DNA of 64,000 nucleotides from Kitasatospora herbaricolor. Its GTDB lineage: Bacteria > Actinomycetota > Actinomycetes > Streptomycetales > Streptomycetaceae. The stretch's first letter is position 1. Each line of letters starts with the position of its first letter. The translations under genes and the position numbers were made by a program. Under the pieces are notes generated by a model. It searched no databases, was not told the DNA's origin, and saw only the letters and a list, made by a program, of their open reading frames with translations. The stretch is taken from positions 5,332,001 to 5,396,000 of the forward strand of contig NZ_JAUSVA010000002.1 of the NCBI RefSeq assembly GCF_030813695.1, written 5' to 3'. Positions 44,152 through 51,648 of this stretch are shown here, one piece after another.

Positions 44152-45216
44152 TCAGCCGGTACCGCTCGGGGCCACGGCCCGGTACAGGCTCACGGGGGCG
44201 TCGCCCAAGGCCAGGCGGAGGGCCTCGGCCAGGGCCTCCCGGTGCTCCTCCCGCAGGCCGCCCGCCCGCCCGGAGACCAGCGCCACCGGCAGGCGCAGCC
44301 GGGGCACGTCGGGCAGCGGGAGCAGCCCGTCGTCGGACCCGGCGGCGGCCAGGCCCGCCGGGAGCATGGCGCAGCCGAGACCTGCCCGGACGCAGGCGGC
44401 CGCGCCGTCGGCCGAGCCGGTCTCCAGGCGCTCCGGAGGCAGGCCGTACCGCAGGCGCAGGTACTCCGGCAGCCAGCGCTGGGAGGGGCAGTCGAGATCC
44501 GTCACCAGCACCCGGTCCGGGGCCGGCACGGCGGTCCGGCCCGTCCGCCGGAGGCGGCCCCGCCCGTCGGGCCGCTCGGCCGGCCCGTCCGGTCGCCCGG
44601 GGTGCTCCGGCCGTCCCGGGCGTGGTCGTGCTCCGGGCCGGACGCCGGCCGGACGGCGCAGGCCGGCGCCGGTCACCGCGGTGAACTCCAGCTCCTTCAG
44701 GACGGTCGCCCGCAGGTCCCCCGGGGCCGGGCGGTCGTCGCCCTCGCCCGGCCCGGCGACGGTGCCCGGGAGCAGCAGCGCGCCGTCCAGGGCGCCGGCC
44801 CGCAGGGCGGCCGGGATCTCCCGGCCGCCCACGGTCCGCAGTCCGATCCGCCACCCGGGGAGCAGCAGGCGGGCGAACCGGGCCGTCCGGGCGACCAGTT
44901 CGGCATGCGCGAGAGCCGGCGTGAGGCCCAGCGTCAGCCGTGGCGGGGCGGCCGCCGGGCCTCGGAGGGCTTCCTCCATCTCGTCCACCAGGCCGAGGAG
45001 TTGTTGCGCGTACTCGCGTAGCGTGGCGCCGGCCGGGGTGAGCCGCACCCCGGCCGGGAGCCGCTCGAAGACCGGCTCGCCGATCTGCCGCTCCAGGGCC
45101 CGCATCCGGGCGGTGACGCTGGACTGCGAGTAGCCCAGCCGGCGGGCGGCCGCCGTGAACGACCCGCTTCGGACCACCGCGCAGAAGGTGCGCAGGGTCC
45201 TGGCGTCGATGTCCAT
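44152..45216 (-). CDS. LysR-family regulator with low-complexity insertion
   Basis: LysR-type regulator, 354 residues against a usual ~300. The N-terminal winged helix-turn-helix is ideal: RTLRTFCAVVRSGSFTAAARRLGYSQSSVTARMRALE. The linker helix and the effector-binding domain begin at RLTLGLTPALAHAELV. Between about residues 180 and 235 the effector domain contains an Arg/Pro/Gly-rich stretch (RPGARPRPGRPEHPGRPDGP and on) with no family counterpart. After it normal sequence resumes at VLVTDLDCPSQRWLPEYLR. The insertion sits in the second half of subdomain I/II and could disturb ligand binding. Upstream is a CCGTG-repeat region and then the AhpD-like gene in the same direction. Confidence 0.82.
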   Translation of the reverse strand: MDIDARTLRTFCAVVRSGSFTAAARRLGYSQSSVTARMRALERQIGEPVFERLPAGVRLTPAGATLREYAQQLLGLVDEMEEALRGPAAAPPRLTLGLTPALAHAELVARTARFARLLLPGWRIGLRTVGGREIPAALRAGALDGALLLPGTVAGPGEGDDRPAPGDLRATVLKELEFTAVTGAGLRRPAGVRPGARPRPGRPEHPGRPDGPAERPDGRGRLRRTGRTAVPAPDRVLVTDLDCPSQRWLPEYLRLRYGLPPERLETGSADGAAACVRAGLGCAMLPAGLAAAGSDDGLLPLPDVPRLRLPVALVSGRAGGLREEHREALAEALRLALGDAPVSLYRAVAPSGTG

Positions 45217-45244
45217 GCCGTCGTCCCCCTGTCCGACTGGTGGG

Positions 45245-45290
45245 CCGTGCTGTGCCGTGCCGTGCCGTGCCGTTCCGTGCCGTCCGTTCC
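45245..45290. repeat. CCGTG simple repeat
   Basis: Nine or so imperfect 5-base CCGTG/CCGTT units in a row between the LysR gene and the AhpD-like gene, followed by a GGTCGCCGGCC doublet. Slippage-prone, non-coding. Confidence 0.85.
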
Positions 45291-45355
45291 GATCCTGGCC
45301 GGTCGCCGGCCGGTCGCCGGCCGGCCCCGGGCGGTCGCGGTGCCCGGCCGGGCGG

Positions 45356-45898
45356 TCAGGCGGCGTGCGCGTCGACCAGCGGGAAGTCCAGGTCCGGCTC
45401 GGCCAGGTGGTTGAAGTAGTTCGAGAGCACGTTGAGCGCGATGTGCGCGACGATCTCGGCCAGCTCGGCGTCGGTGACCCCGGCCCGGCGGGCCTCGGCG
45501 ACGGCCTCGTCGGTGACCCGGCCGCCGGTGGCCATGACCTCGCCGGTGATCCGCAGCACCTGGGCCATGTGCGGGTCCGTGTCGGAGCCCTGCCTGGTCA
45601 GCAGCAGTTCCTCGGGGGACAGACCGACCTTTTCGCCACGCAGGCTGTGCGCCGACACGCAGTAGGTGCAGCCGTTGCGCTGGGCGATGAAGAGAGCGAG
45701 CTGCTCGCGCCGGCGGGTGTCGAAGCTGCCGCCGACCAACGAGTCGCGCAGGGCGAGGTAGCCGCGCAGGGCGGCCGGCCCGTTCGCCATGGCCGCGTAG
45801 AGGTTGGGCACCCGGCCCAGCTGCTTGCGGGTGTCCTCGATCAGCTCGCGCTGCTCCCCGGTGGCGGTGTCGGCGGTGAGCTGGGGCATCCGGGACAT
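45356..45898 (-). CDS. AhpD-like carboxymuconolactone decarboxylase family protein
   Basis: Alkylhydroperoxidase-D fold protein, 180 residues. The active site follows AhpD: Glu65, then Cys77-x-x-Cys80 and His84 in RREQLALFIAQRNGCTYCVSAH. It belongs to the peroxidase-related subgroup with PNLYAAMANGPAALRGYLAL at the N-terminus. Likely reduces organic hydroperoxides or acts as an adaptor thiol reductant in the cytoplasm. ATG 45898 follows AAGGAGGGACGTC. Divergent from a TetR gene across a very strong palindrome, so probably induced when that repressor is released. Confidence 0.9.
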   Translation of the reverse strand: MSRMPQLTADTATGEQRELIEDTRKQLGRVPNLYAAMANGPAALRGYLALRDSLVGGSFDTRRREQLALFIAQRNGCTYCVSAHSLRGEKVGLSPEELLLTRQGSDTDPHMAQVLRITGEVMATGGRVTDEAVAEARRAGVTDAELAEIVAHIALNVLSNYFNHLAEPDLDFPLVDAHAA

Positions 45899-45924
45899 GA
45901 CGTCCCTCCTTGGCCTGAGACAGT

Positions 45925-45971
45925 GACGGAACCGATCGGTACCGAATAGGACGGTACCGATCGGTTCCGTC
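45925..45971. promoter_or_regulatory. 47-bp perfect inverted repeat, TetR operator
   Basis: Left arm GACGGAACCGATCGGTACCG (45925-45944) and its exact reverse complement (45952-45971) flank a seven-base spacer AATAGGA. Each arm contains the self-palindrome ACCGATCGGT, so two dyads are nested in one. It lies 26 bases from the AhpD-like start and 50 bases from the TetR start. Inferred to be bound by the adjacent TetR protein, probably as two dimers. Confidence 0.85.
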
Positions 45972-45998
45972 TTGCGTCAACGGCCCGTCGGCAGTTCA

Positions 45999-46012
45999 GT
46001 ACCGAGTGGTAC
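45999..46012. promoter_or_regulatory. Secondary TetR half-operator at the tetR start
   Basis: GTACC-GAGT-GGTAC, a perfect dyad related to the main operator boxes, ending nine bases before the TetR GTG. Occupancy would block the gene's own initiation region. Confidence 0.6.
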
Positions 46013-46021
46013 CGTTTTGGG

Positions 46022-46597
46022 GTGCCGACCAATGCCAGGGAGCGACTCCTGATCGCCGCCGAACGCCTCTTCTACGAGGACGGGATCCGCGCCGTCGGCG
46101 TCGAACGGATCCTGGCCGAGTCGGAGGTGGGACGGGCCTCCTTCTACCGTCACTTCCCGAGCAAGGACGACCTGGTCGTCGAGATGCTCCGGCGCCGCGA
46201 CGCCAACTGGCGCGCCTGGCTCAGCCGGACGGTCGACAGCAGCACCCTCGGCCCGGAGCAGCTCCCGCTCGCGCTGTTCGACGGGCTGGCCGAACGCTTC
46301 GAGGCGGCCGACTTCCGCGGCTGCGCCTTCATCAACACCATGATCGAGGAGGCCGACCGGAGCAGCCCGGCCCACCACGTCGCCGCCGAGCACAAGGAGA
46401 AGGTGATCGCCTACCTCGACCGGCTGCTCGTCGACGGCGGGTACCGCGACCACGCGACGCTGGCCCGCCAGTTCGCCCTGCTCGCGGACGGCGCGATCGT
46501 CACCGCCCTGCGCGAGGGCGGCACCGAGGCCGCCCCGCGGGCCCGCGCCGTCGCGTCCGCGCTGCTCCGGGCCGCCGAACGCGAAGCGCAGCCGTAG
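46022..46597 (+). CDS. TetR-family repressor of the AhpD-like gene
   Basis: TetR regulator, 191 residues. The helix-turn-helix runs from RERLLIAAERLFYEDGIRAVGVERI to VGRASFYRHFPSKDDLVVEML. The ligand domain includes ADFRGCAFINTMIEEAD, a block seen in TetR proteins of oxidative or electrophile response, with Cys near residue 101 that could be redox-active. GTG 46022 has no ribosome site; a leaderless message is possible since promoter-like sequence lies inside the operator just upstream. Divergent from the AhpD-like gene. Confidence 0.9.
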   Translation: MPTNARERLLIAAERLFYEDGIRAVGVERILAESEVGRASFYRHFPSKDDLVVEMLRRRDANWRAWLSRTVDSSTLGPEQLPLALFDGLAERFEAADFRGCAFINTMIEEADRSSPAHHVAAEHKEKVIAYLDRLLVDGGYRDHATLARQFALLADGAIVTALREGGTEAAPRARAVASALLRAAEREAQP

Positions 46598-46619
46598 CCG
46601 CGGCTCCAGCCCCGGCTTC

Positions 46620-46661
46620 GGGAGCCTCTGCGCCCCGGCCCCGGGAGCCTCTGCGCCCCGG
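46620..46661. repeat. 19-bp direct repeat
   Basis: GGGAGCCTCTGCGCCCCGG occurs at 46620 and again at 46643, four bases apart, between the convergent TetR and HPP genes. Confidence 0.85.
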
Positions 46662-46698
46662 ACACCGGACGAGGAGGGAGCCGAGGCGGCGGCGGGCC

Positions 46699-47262
46699 TC
46701 ACCACCACCGGGCCGGGTACCTCCCGATCGCGCCGATCCGCGCCGCAGCGGTCCCGACGAGCACGATCAGCACGCTGCCCAGCGCCAGCAGCAGGAGGAA
46801 CCGCACCGGTGCCGGATGCTGGACGACCACCAGGACGGCGGTGGCCGCGGCCGGTGCGTGCACCGCCCGCAGCATCCCCATCAGGCCGGCCGACAGGCCC
46901 GCGGCCAGGGCCGCGACCCAGAGCGAACGGCCGAGAAGGGCACCGGCCGTCAGGCCCACCAGCACCGAGAGGCACTGGCCGAGCAGCACGCTCCGCGGCT
47001 GCGCCGGCGGCAGGGCGGGGGAGGCGCAGACGATCATCGCGGTTGCGGCCAGCGGGGCGATCATCAGCAGCAGGCCGCTCGCCCGGCCGAGAGCGACCAG
47101 TACCAGCAGGGCGGCGGTGGTCGTGAGGGTGCTCAGCGCTGCGGCCCGCAGCGTCGGTGCCGACGGTGGGGTCGGCCCGGGCGGTTCGGGTGACGAGGCC
47201 GGAGGGGGCGCCGCGTCGATGGGCTGTGCCGGTGCCGGCGGACTGCTGATGGAACGGCTCAC
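46699..47262 (-). CDS. HPP family integral membrane protein
   Basis: Four-to-five-helix membrane protein, 187 residues, matching the HPP family in layout: MIVCASPALPPAQPRSVLLGQCLSVLVG, then LMGMLRAVHAPAAATAVLVVV, where the eponymous His-Pro-Pro reads His-Ala-Pro. The C-terminus YPARWW is also family-like. HPP proteins are linked to nitrite transport in chloroplasts and cyanobacteria; the bacterial role is otherwise open. GTG 47262 lies below AGGAGAGACCGCC. A ~30-residue proline-rich N-terminus precedes the first helix. Confidence 0.78.
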   Translation of the reverse strand: MSRSISSPPAPAQPIDAAPPPASSPEPPGPTPPSAPTLRAAALSTLTTTAALLVLVALGRASGLLLMIAPLAATAMIVCASPALPPAQPRSVLLGQCLSVLVGLTAGALLGRSLWVAALAAGLSAGLMGMLRAVHAPAAATAVLVVVQHPAPVRFLLLLALGSVLIVLVGTAAARIGAIGRYPARWW

Positions 47263-47770
47263 GGCGGTCTCTCCTGTTCGGGTGGATCGGCGGGCGGATC
47301 CACCGGCGGACGGGTGGCGTACCGCCCGGGGTGCGGTGGCCCGGCGCGCGTCGGGGTGGCTGTCCGGACTCGGGGACGATAGGCCCGGGGGCGTCGCGCC
47401 GGCGGCCCGGCCGACGCCCGGAGCACCGAAGCCGGGCGGGCGTGCGCGACGGTGCAACGCCGTACGCGCAGGTCGCAGCACTCGCGGGCGTCCGGCGGGC
47501 CGATCGCCATCCGGCATGGCCGCCATACGAGAAGCCGATGGCAGGAGCAGCGCTCCTGGAGGTCGGGCCGGCAGCTGAGCGGGCGAGCGCGACCGCGGGG
47601 TTCCGGGGCAGCACGGCTCGGCGTACGGCGGGGGAGTGCCGCCGCTCGGACCCTCGGTGAGCATTGGTCAGCCGGGTGGCTCCACGACCGGGTTGGTGCC
47701 GACGCTGCTCCCGGCCGGGGTGGAGACCGGTCGTCGGAGGGGCGGCCGCCCACAGCCCGAGAACCACGAA
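47263..47770. other. Intergenic region between HPP gene and tRNA-Arg
   Basis: About 500 bases with no supported gene. Frames on both strands are open merely from high GC and show no ribosome site or family motif. The HPP promoter should lie at its left end on the minus strand. No clear element was recognised. Confidence 0.5.
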
Positions 47771-47803
47771 GGGCCGGTCCCGGGGATACCCCTGAGCCGG
47801 CCC
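47771..47803 (-). terminator. Terminator of tRNA-Arg
   Basis: Outer stem GGGCCGG/CCGGCCC and inner GGGG/CCCC around ATA, 30 bases beyond the 3' end of the minus-strand tRNA. Confidence 0.75.
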
Positions 47804-47832
47804 ATGGTCCTGCGACGCGCTCGCGCGCGCTG

Positions 47833-47905
47833 TGCCCCAGGCAGGATTCGAACCTGCGACACCGGCTTTAGGAGAGCCGTGCTCTATCCCCTGAGCTACT
47901 GAGGC
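47833..47905 (-). tRNA. tRNA-Arg, anticodon CCT
   Basis: Seventy-three-base cloverleaf. The acceptor stem GCCTCAG/CTGGGGC has one G-T pair. The D-arm contains AGCTCAGG, and the anticodon stem CGGCT/AGCCG encloses loop CTCCTAA with anticodon CCT. The T-arm is GCAGGTTCGAATCCTGC. The 3' CCA is not encoded. It reads AGG codons, rare in this genome. No integrase or attachment-site duplication was seen beside it. Confidence 0.96.
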
Positions 47906-48396
47906 GGGGTGTCCAGCGGGCCTCGCCGCACCCCTGGGGGTTGCTCGGCGCGGACCGCAGACGTCCTGGTCGGCCGGCGCGGCGTCGCGCTCGGTGGTGC
48001 CGTGGAGGGCGCCCGGCCGAGTGCGCAGCGGGATGGCCTGCTGACCCCTGACAGACTAGCGGATGGTGCCTGTGGAGATCGCCCCAGTTCCGTTCATAGC
48101 GGTGCGGGCGTTCCGGCGGGCGTCCGGATGCCCACCGAGGGGGCGCGCGGACGGGCGGACGGGCGCGCAGGCGTCGGACGCGCCCTCGGGGCGGCGGGGC
48201 GCGCAGGGCGGGGCCACGGTCGGGCAGGTGACCGGGCGAGGCCGCGGGCGGAGGCCCGGCGGGGTGGCGGTGTGGAGTTGTGACACAGGATCAGTCCCGC
48301 GGTCTCCAGGTGCGTGCGGTGCGTCCGGTGGTCGGTGCGGCCCTCCAGGGCCGGGGCGGGCCGGGGCCTGCCCGGGGCTCGGCGCGGGGCGGGCCC
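47906..48396. other. Intergenic region upstream of tRNA-Arg
   Basis: About 490 bases, GC-rich, no supported gene. It should contain the tRNA promoter within the first 60 bases on the minus strand. No persuasive motif was found. The minus-strand frames that cross it are shadows of high GC. Confidence 0.5.
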
Positions 48397-48591
48397 CTAG
48401 CGGCGTGGCCAGGGGGCGCGGCTGACCAGGGTCGTCCACTCGTTGTCGGGGCGACCGGGGACGGCACGGCCGGCGCTGGTCCACCGGTGGACCAGCTCGT
48501 CGAAGATCGGCTCGTCCGGCTCGTCCGGGTGCAGAACCGTTTCGTCGTCGGCGAGGGTGGGTGGCCGCCATTGCGCAGGTATCACTCTCAT
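48397..48591 (-). CDS. Small hypothetical protein
   Basis: Sixty-four residues, not recognised with certainty. The composition looks coding: MRVIPAQWRPPTLADDETVL, an acidic PDEPDEPIFDELVHRW middle, then GRPDNEWTTLVSRAPWPRR, with Trp residues and regular third-position G/C. It has no membrane segment and no metal motif. The ribosome site before the ATG is weak. Followed in the same direction by nothing for 490 bases, and preceded by the acetyltransferase gene 78 bases upstream. Confidence 0.6.
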   Translation of the reverse strand: MRVIPAQWRPPTLADDETVLHPDEPDEPIFDELVHRWTSAGRAVPGRPDNEWTTLVSRAPWPRR

Positions 48592-48669
48592 GGTCCATCA
48601 ACGGATTCCGGCGCTGGGAGGTTACCGGGAGGGCGCCGGGCGGACCGGGCCCCGGAGGGCGCCGGGCCT

Positions 48670-49203
48670 TCAGGACGCCGGGCCGCCGGGGCCGGGGAGC
48701 TCGTCCGCGAGCAGGTCCATCAGCAGGTTGTCGTGCCAGCTGCCGTCCGGACCGCGCTCGTAGCGCCGCATGACGCCTACCGGGCGGAACCCGGCTTTGG
48801 TGTAGCTCCGGACGGCCGCCGCGTTGTCGGCCGCCGGGTCGATCACCACTCGGTGGTGCCCGTGTTCGGTGAAGAGGTGCCGGGCCAGCGTGCGGACGGC
48901 GTCGGTACCCAGGCCGCGCCCGTGGACCTCCGGGCCGAGGAAGATGTCGATGCTGGCGTGCCGGTAGTCCGGCTCCTCCTCGGCCGACCACTGGATCGCG
49001 CCGACCACCAGGCCCTGGTGCAGCACCACATAGGTGTGGGCACCCGGGTCCGCCAGGTCCTCGGCGATCTCCGCGGGCAGGTCGGGGCCGCCGCGCCACC
49101 ACCGGCGGACCTCGGGCGTGGCGCGGATGGCCGCCAGCACGGCGATGTCGGCGGCCGTGGCCGGGCGCAGGGTGACCAGGGCGCCGTGCAGGGAACCGGG
49201 CAT
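48670..49203 (-). CDS. GNAT N-acetyltransferase, AAC(6')-like
   Basis: GCN5-related acetyltransferase, 177 residues. It begins with GALVTLRPATAADIAVLAAI. Acetyl-CoA motif A is DIFLGPEVHGRGLGTDAVRTL, with the R/Q-x-x-G-x-A pyrophosphate loop given as HGRGLG, and motif B is NAAAVRSYTKAGFRPVGVMR. The subgroup resembles aminoglycoside 6'-acetyltransferases and RimJ/RimL relatives. The acceptor is uncertain; resistance is possible but not shown. Monocistronic or at the head of the small hypothetical gene downstream. Confidence 0.88.
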   Translation of the reverse strand: MPGSLHGALVTLRPATAADIAVLAAIRATPEVRRWWRGGPDLPAEIAEDLADPGAHTYVVLHQGLVVGAIQWSAEEEPDYRHASIDIFLGPEVHGRGLGTDAVRTLARHLFTEHGHHRVVIDPAADNAAAVRSYTKAGFRPVGVMRRYERGPDGSWHDNLLMDLLADELPGPGGPAS

Positions 49204-49329
49204 GGGCCGGAGCGTAGCCCGGCCCGGCGGCTAAGAGGCCCCGACGCACGGCCGGTGCGGTCGGAACGGGTGGTCGGACCGGGTGGTCGGACCGGGGCGG
49301 TCGGGCACGGTGCCCGGTGCCGGGGTGGG

Positions 49330-50253
49330 TCAGCCCAGGCGGTGCAGGAGCCGTTCGGCGACGGCGGGGCCGGAACGGAAGGCGGGGCCGGAACGGAAGT
49401 CATGGAGCAGCGGCTCGGACTGCCGGGTGGCGCTCAGGACCGCCGGGTCGAGGTCGGCCAGGACGAGTTGGCGCGCGTCCGGACCGGCCTCGGCCAGCAG
49501 GCGGCCGTCCGGGCCCCAGACGGCGCTCGCACCGCACGTGTTCCAGCCGCCCGTCTGCCCGATGTGGTTCGACAGGACGGTGTACACGGTGTTGTCGAGG
49601 GCGCGGGCCGGGAACCACGTCCGGGACTCGTGGTGGCCGTGGCCCACGCTGAAGAGCGCGCCCACCAGGTACGCGTGGCAGCCGTCCAGCGCGGCGGCCC
49701 GGGCGTGCTCGGGGAAGCCGGAGTCGTAGCAGATGCCCAGGCCGAGCCGCCAGCCGTCCAGTTCGAGGGTGCACCCGGTGGTTCCCGGGCGGTAGATCTC
49801 CGCCTCGGACTTGAAGAGGTACTGCTTGTCGTACCGGGTGACCAGCTCCCCGTCGGAGCCGACGACCAGGGCGGAGACGCGCAGCTCGCCCGCTTCGTCC
49901 CGCACGGCGGCGCCGACCACGGCGGTGACGGCGCTCTCGCGGCAGGCGTCCGCGATCGGGGCCAGCCGGGCGTCGGCGGGCTGTTGGACGGCGTGCCGGG
50001 ACGGGTCGGCCGCGATCAGGGCGGGTTCGTAGCCGGAGAGGAACTTCTCGGCGAAGAGCACCACCCGGGCGCCGGCCGCGGCGGCTTCCCGGATCAGGGC
50101 GGCGGCCGTCGCGGCATTGGCGGGGATGTCGCCCGCCACGACCGGGGCCTGCACGGTGGCGATCCGCAGCACGGTGCCGGGAAGGTCGCCGGGGAGGGGG
50201 AGGAGGTGCTCGGCAGGGCGCGGGAGACGGTCTGCGGGGGCTGTCGACGGCAT
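49330..50253 (-). CDS. Carbon-nitrogen hydrolase (nitrilase superfamily amidase)
   Basis: Hydrolyses a linear C-N bond, 307 residues. The catalytic triad is complete: Glu69 (LFAEKFLSGYE), Lys143 (YDKQYLF) and Cys176 (GLGICYDSGFPE). Segments RTWFPARALDNTVYTVLSNHIG and WNTCGASAVWGPDGRLL follow the aliphatic-amidase/N-carbamoylase branch. Near the C-terminus a 21-base duplication encodes FRSGPA twice. The first ~28 residues are a non-homologous Pro/Leu-rich extension, so initiation at an internal codon is possible. Substrate unknown. Cytoplasmic. Confidence 0.9.
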   Translation of the reverse strand: MPSTAPADRLPRPAEHLLPLPGDLPGTVLRIATVQAPVVAGDIPANAATAAALIREAAAAGARVVLFAEKFLSGYEPALIAADPSRHAVQQPADARLAPIADACRESAVTAVVGAAVRDEAGELRVSALVVGSDGELVTRYDKQYLFKSEAEIYRPGTTGCTLELDGWRLGLGICYDSGFPEHARAAALDGCHAYLVGALFSVGHGHHESRTWFPARALDNTVYTVLSNHIGQTGGWNTCGASAVWGPDGRLLAEAGPDARQLVLADLDPAVLSATRQSEPLLHDFRSGPAFRSGPAVAERLLHRLG

Positions 50254-50339
50254 GGCTGAACGCTAACCGAGTGCCGCCCGGGGCCTCCCGGCCGGGGCTC
50301 GGGTGCGGTCAGGGAGCCCGCTGCCCGCGGTCCTTCGGG

Positions 50340-50404
50340 CGGACCGCGCTCTCGGTCTGACCGCGCTCCCGGGCGGACCGCGCTGCGGGTCGGACCGCTC
50401 TCCT
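50340..50404. repeat. Imperfect 17-bp tandem repeat, about four copies
   Basis: Units beginning CGGACCGCGCT or CTGACCGCGCT recur every 17 bases between the amidase start and the PAP2 stop. Non-coding. The same period occurs in an unrelated repeat at 34182. Confidence 0.75.
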
Positions 50405-50410
50405 GGCCGG

Positions 50411-51175
50411 TCAGCCCTCCCGGCCCGGGGCGGACGGCTCGCTCGCCAGCACGCGCTGCACCCGGGGGCGGGTGCGCCAGTTGACCCGCCGGACGTCGCG
50501 GGCGAGGTCGCCGGGGCGCCAGATCTCCACGGCGACGGTCACACCGCCCAGGATCACTCCGGCGGCCAGCCACCCGGCCAGTACGTCGCTCGGCCAGTGC
50601 ACGCCGAGGACGATCCTGGTCCAGCCGACCGCCAGGACCGCCAGGGCCGCCACACCGGTGGCGGCCACGCGGCCGGCCCGGTTGGTGTGCGGGCGGATCA
50701 GCCAGACCAGGATCACGCAGGTGATCGCGGACGCCATCGCGTGCCCGGAGGGGAAGGCCGGGCCGGCCGCGTAGGCGACCGGGTCACCGAAGTGCGGGCG
50801 GGGGCGGCCGACCAGGAGCCGGAGCGCATACAGCGCGGCCCAGCCGACCAGCGCCTGGGCCGCCGCCCAGGCGGCCAGCACCCGGGCGCCGATCAGCCAG
50901 AGCCAGACGGCGGCCAGCCCGAGCAGGGTCCGCATGGTGACGGTGCCGCCGATGTTGCTGAGGGTCTGTACGGCGGCGGTCCAGGCGGTGTGGTCGCGGG
51001 CGTAGCCGTGCTCACCGTCGGTCCAGCTCCGGTCCAGCCGGGCCAGTGGGCCCCAGCGTGCCTCGACCAGGGCGAACAGCACCGCGAAGAGCGCGGCGCA
51101 GCAGGCCGCCAGCACCCCGTACCGCAGCAGATGGCGGTCCGGGGCAGCGGGAGGCGAGCCTTTGGTCAGGTGCAT
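50411..51175 (-). CDS. PAP2-family membrane phosphatase
   Basis: Lipid-type phosphatase, 254 residues, six helices. The three PAP2 motifs are present: R-x6-RP in LRLLVGRPRPHFGDP, PSGHAMAS, and R-x5-H-x3-D in TRIVLGVHWPSDV. Catalytic residues face the outside. Likely dephosphorylates undecaprenyl pyrophosphate or phosphatidic acid. ATG 51175 gives the first helix promptly; the open frame extends upstream into promoter DNA. A 473-base gap separates it from divergent hrdD. Confidence 0.9.
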   Translation of the reverse strand: MHLTKGSPPAAPDRHLLRYGVLAACCAALFAVLFALVEARWGPLARLDRSWTDGEHGYARDHTAWTAAVQTLSNIGGTVTMRTLLGLAAVWLWLIGARVLAAWAAAQALVGWAALYALRLLVGRPRPHFGDPVAYAAGPAFPSGHAMASAITCVILVWLIRPHTNRAGRVAATGVAALAVLAVGWTRIVLGVHWPSDVLAGWLAAGVILGGVTVAVEIWRPGDLARDVRRVNWRTRPRVQRVLASEPSAPGREG

Positions 51176-51648
51176 GGCTGACACATTCCCAGTGGGTCGT
51201 GCCGATCCGGCGGTGGACGGATAGCGATTCGGCATCTTTTGTGCGGAGAAGCTGGGTGGGGTCCCGCGTGGGCGGGTGCGGCTTTTCGTCGGTGCGAGTA
51301 CGGACCACCGTTCGGGGAGTTCGGGTGTCCGGGAACGCGAAGGGGTGTTCCAGGGGTTCATGTTGCGGTGGGCGCGAACCGCGGATCGAATGGATGTTCC
51401 ATCGGCGATCGGCGAATCGCCGGGCCCGGCCGGGATCTGACACCCGCCGTGCTGTTCCGCTCACCCTCCGTTCAGAACCGGGGTGAAATGCCGCAGGATA
51501 CTGCATCGGACGAAGAATCTGAGCGACTTGGGAATGTTGTCCGGATTCTGTGCGTTGGATCGTTACGTGTGAGCCCCGAAGAGGGCCCGCATTCTTGCCC
51601 TTTTCGGGCAGGAAGGCAGATCTCGGCAACACCAGCAAGGGAGCAAGC
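51176..51648. other. Divergent regulatory region, PAP2 / hrdD
   Basis: About 470 bases, of lower GC than the flanks, with no supported gene. Seen: an inverted repeat CGGCGAT-N6-ATCGCCG at 51403-51422, several GTTCC and GGGAAC words at 51325-51400, and a SigR-type promoter at 51531. The long spacing and more than one element suggest several promoters for the sigma gene, as known for S. coelicolor hrdD. Confidence 0.6.
51531..51556 (+). promoter_or_regulatory. SigR-type promoter of hrdD
   Basis: GGAAT (51531-51535), exactly 18 bases, then GTT (51554-51556). This equals the SigR consensus GGAAT-N18-GTT of the thiol-oxidative stress regulon, 92 bases before the hrdD start. hrdD is a known SigR target in S. 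coelicolor, so the match is expected. Confidence 0.85.

Noticed and set aside
47833..47905. tRNA-Arg as an integration site for a mobile element
   Set aside because: No integrase, excisionase or repeated 3' tRNA segment was seen on either side in the window.
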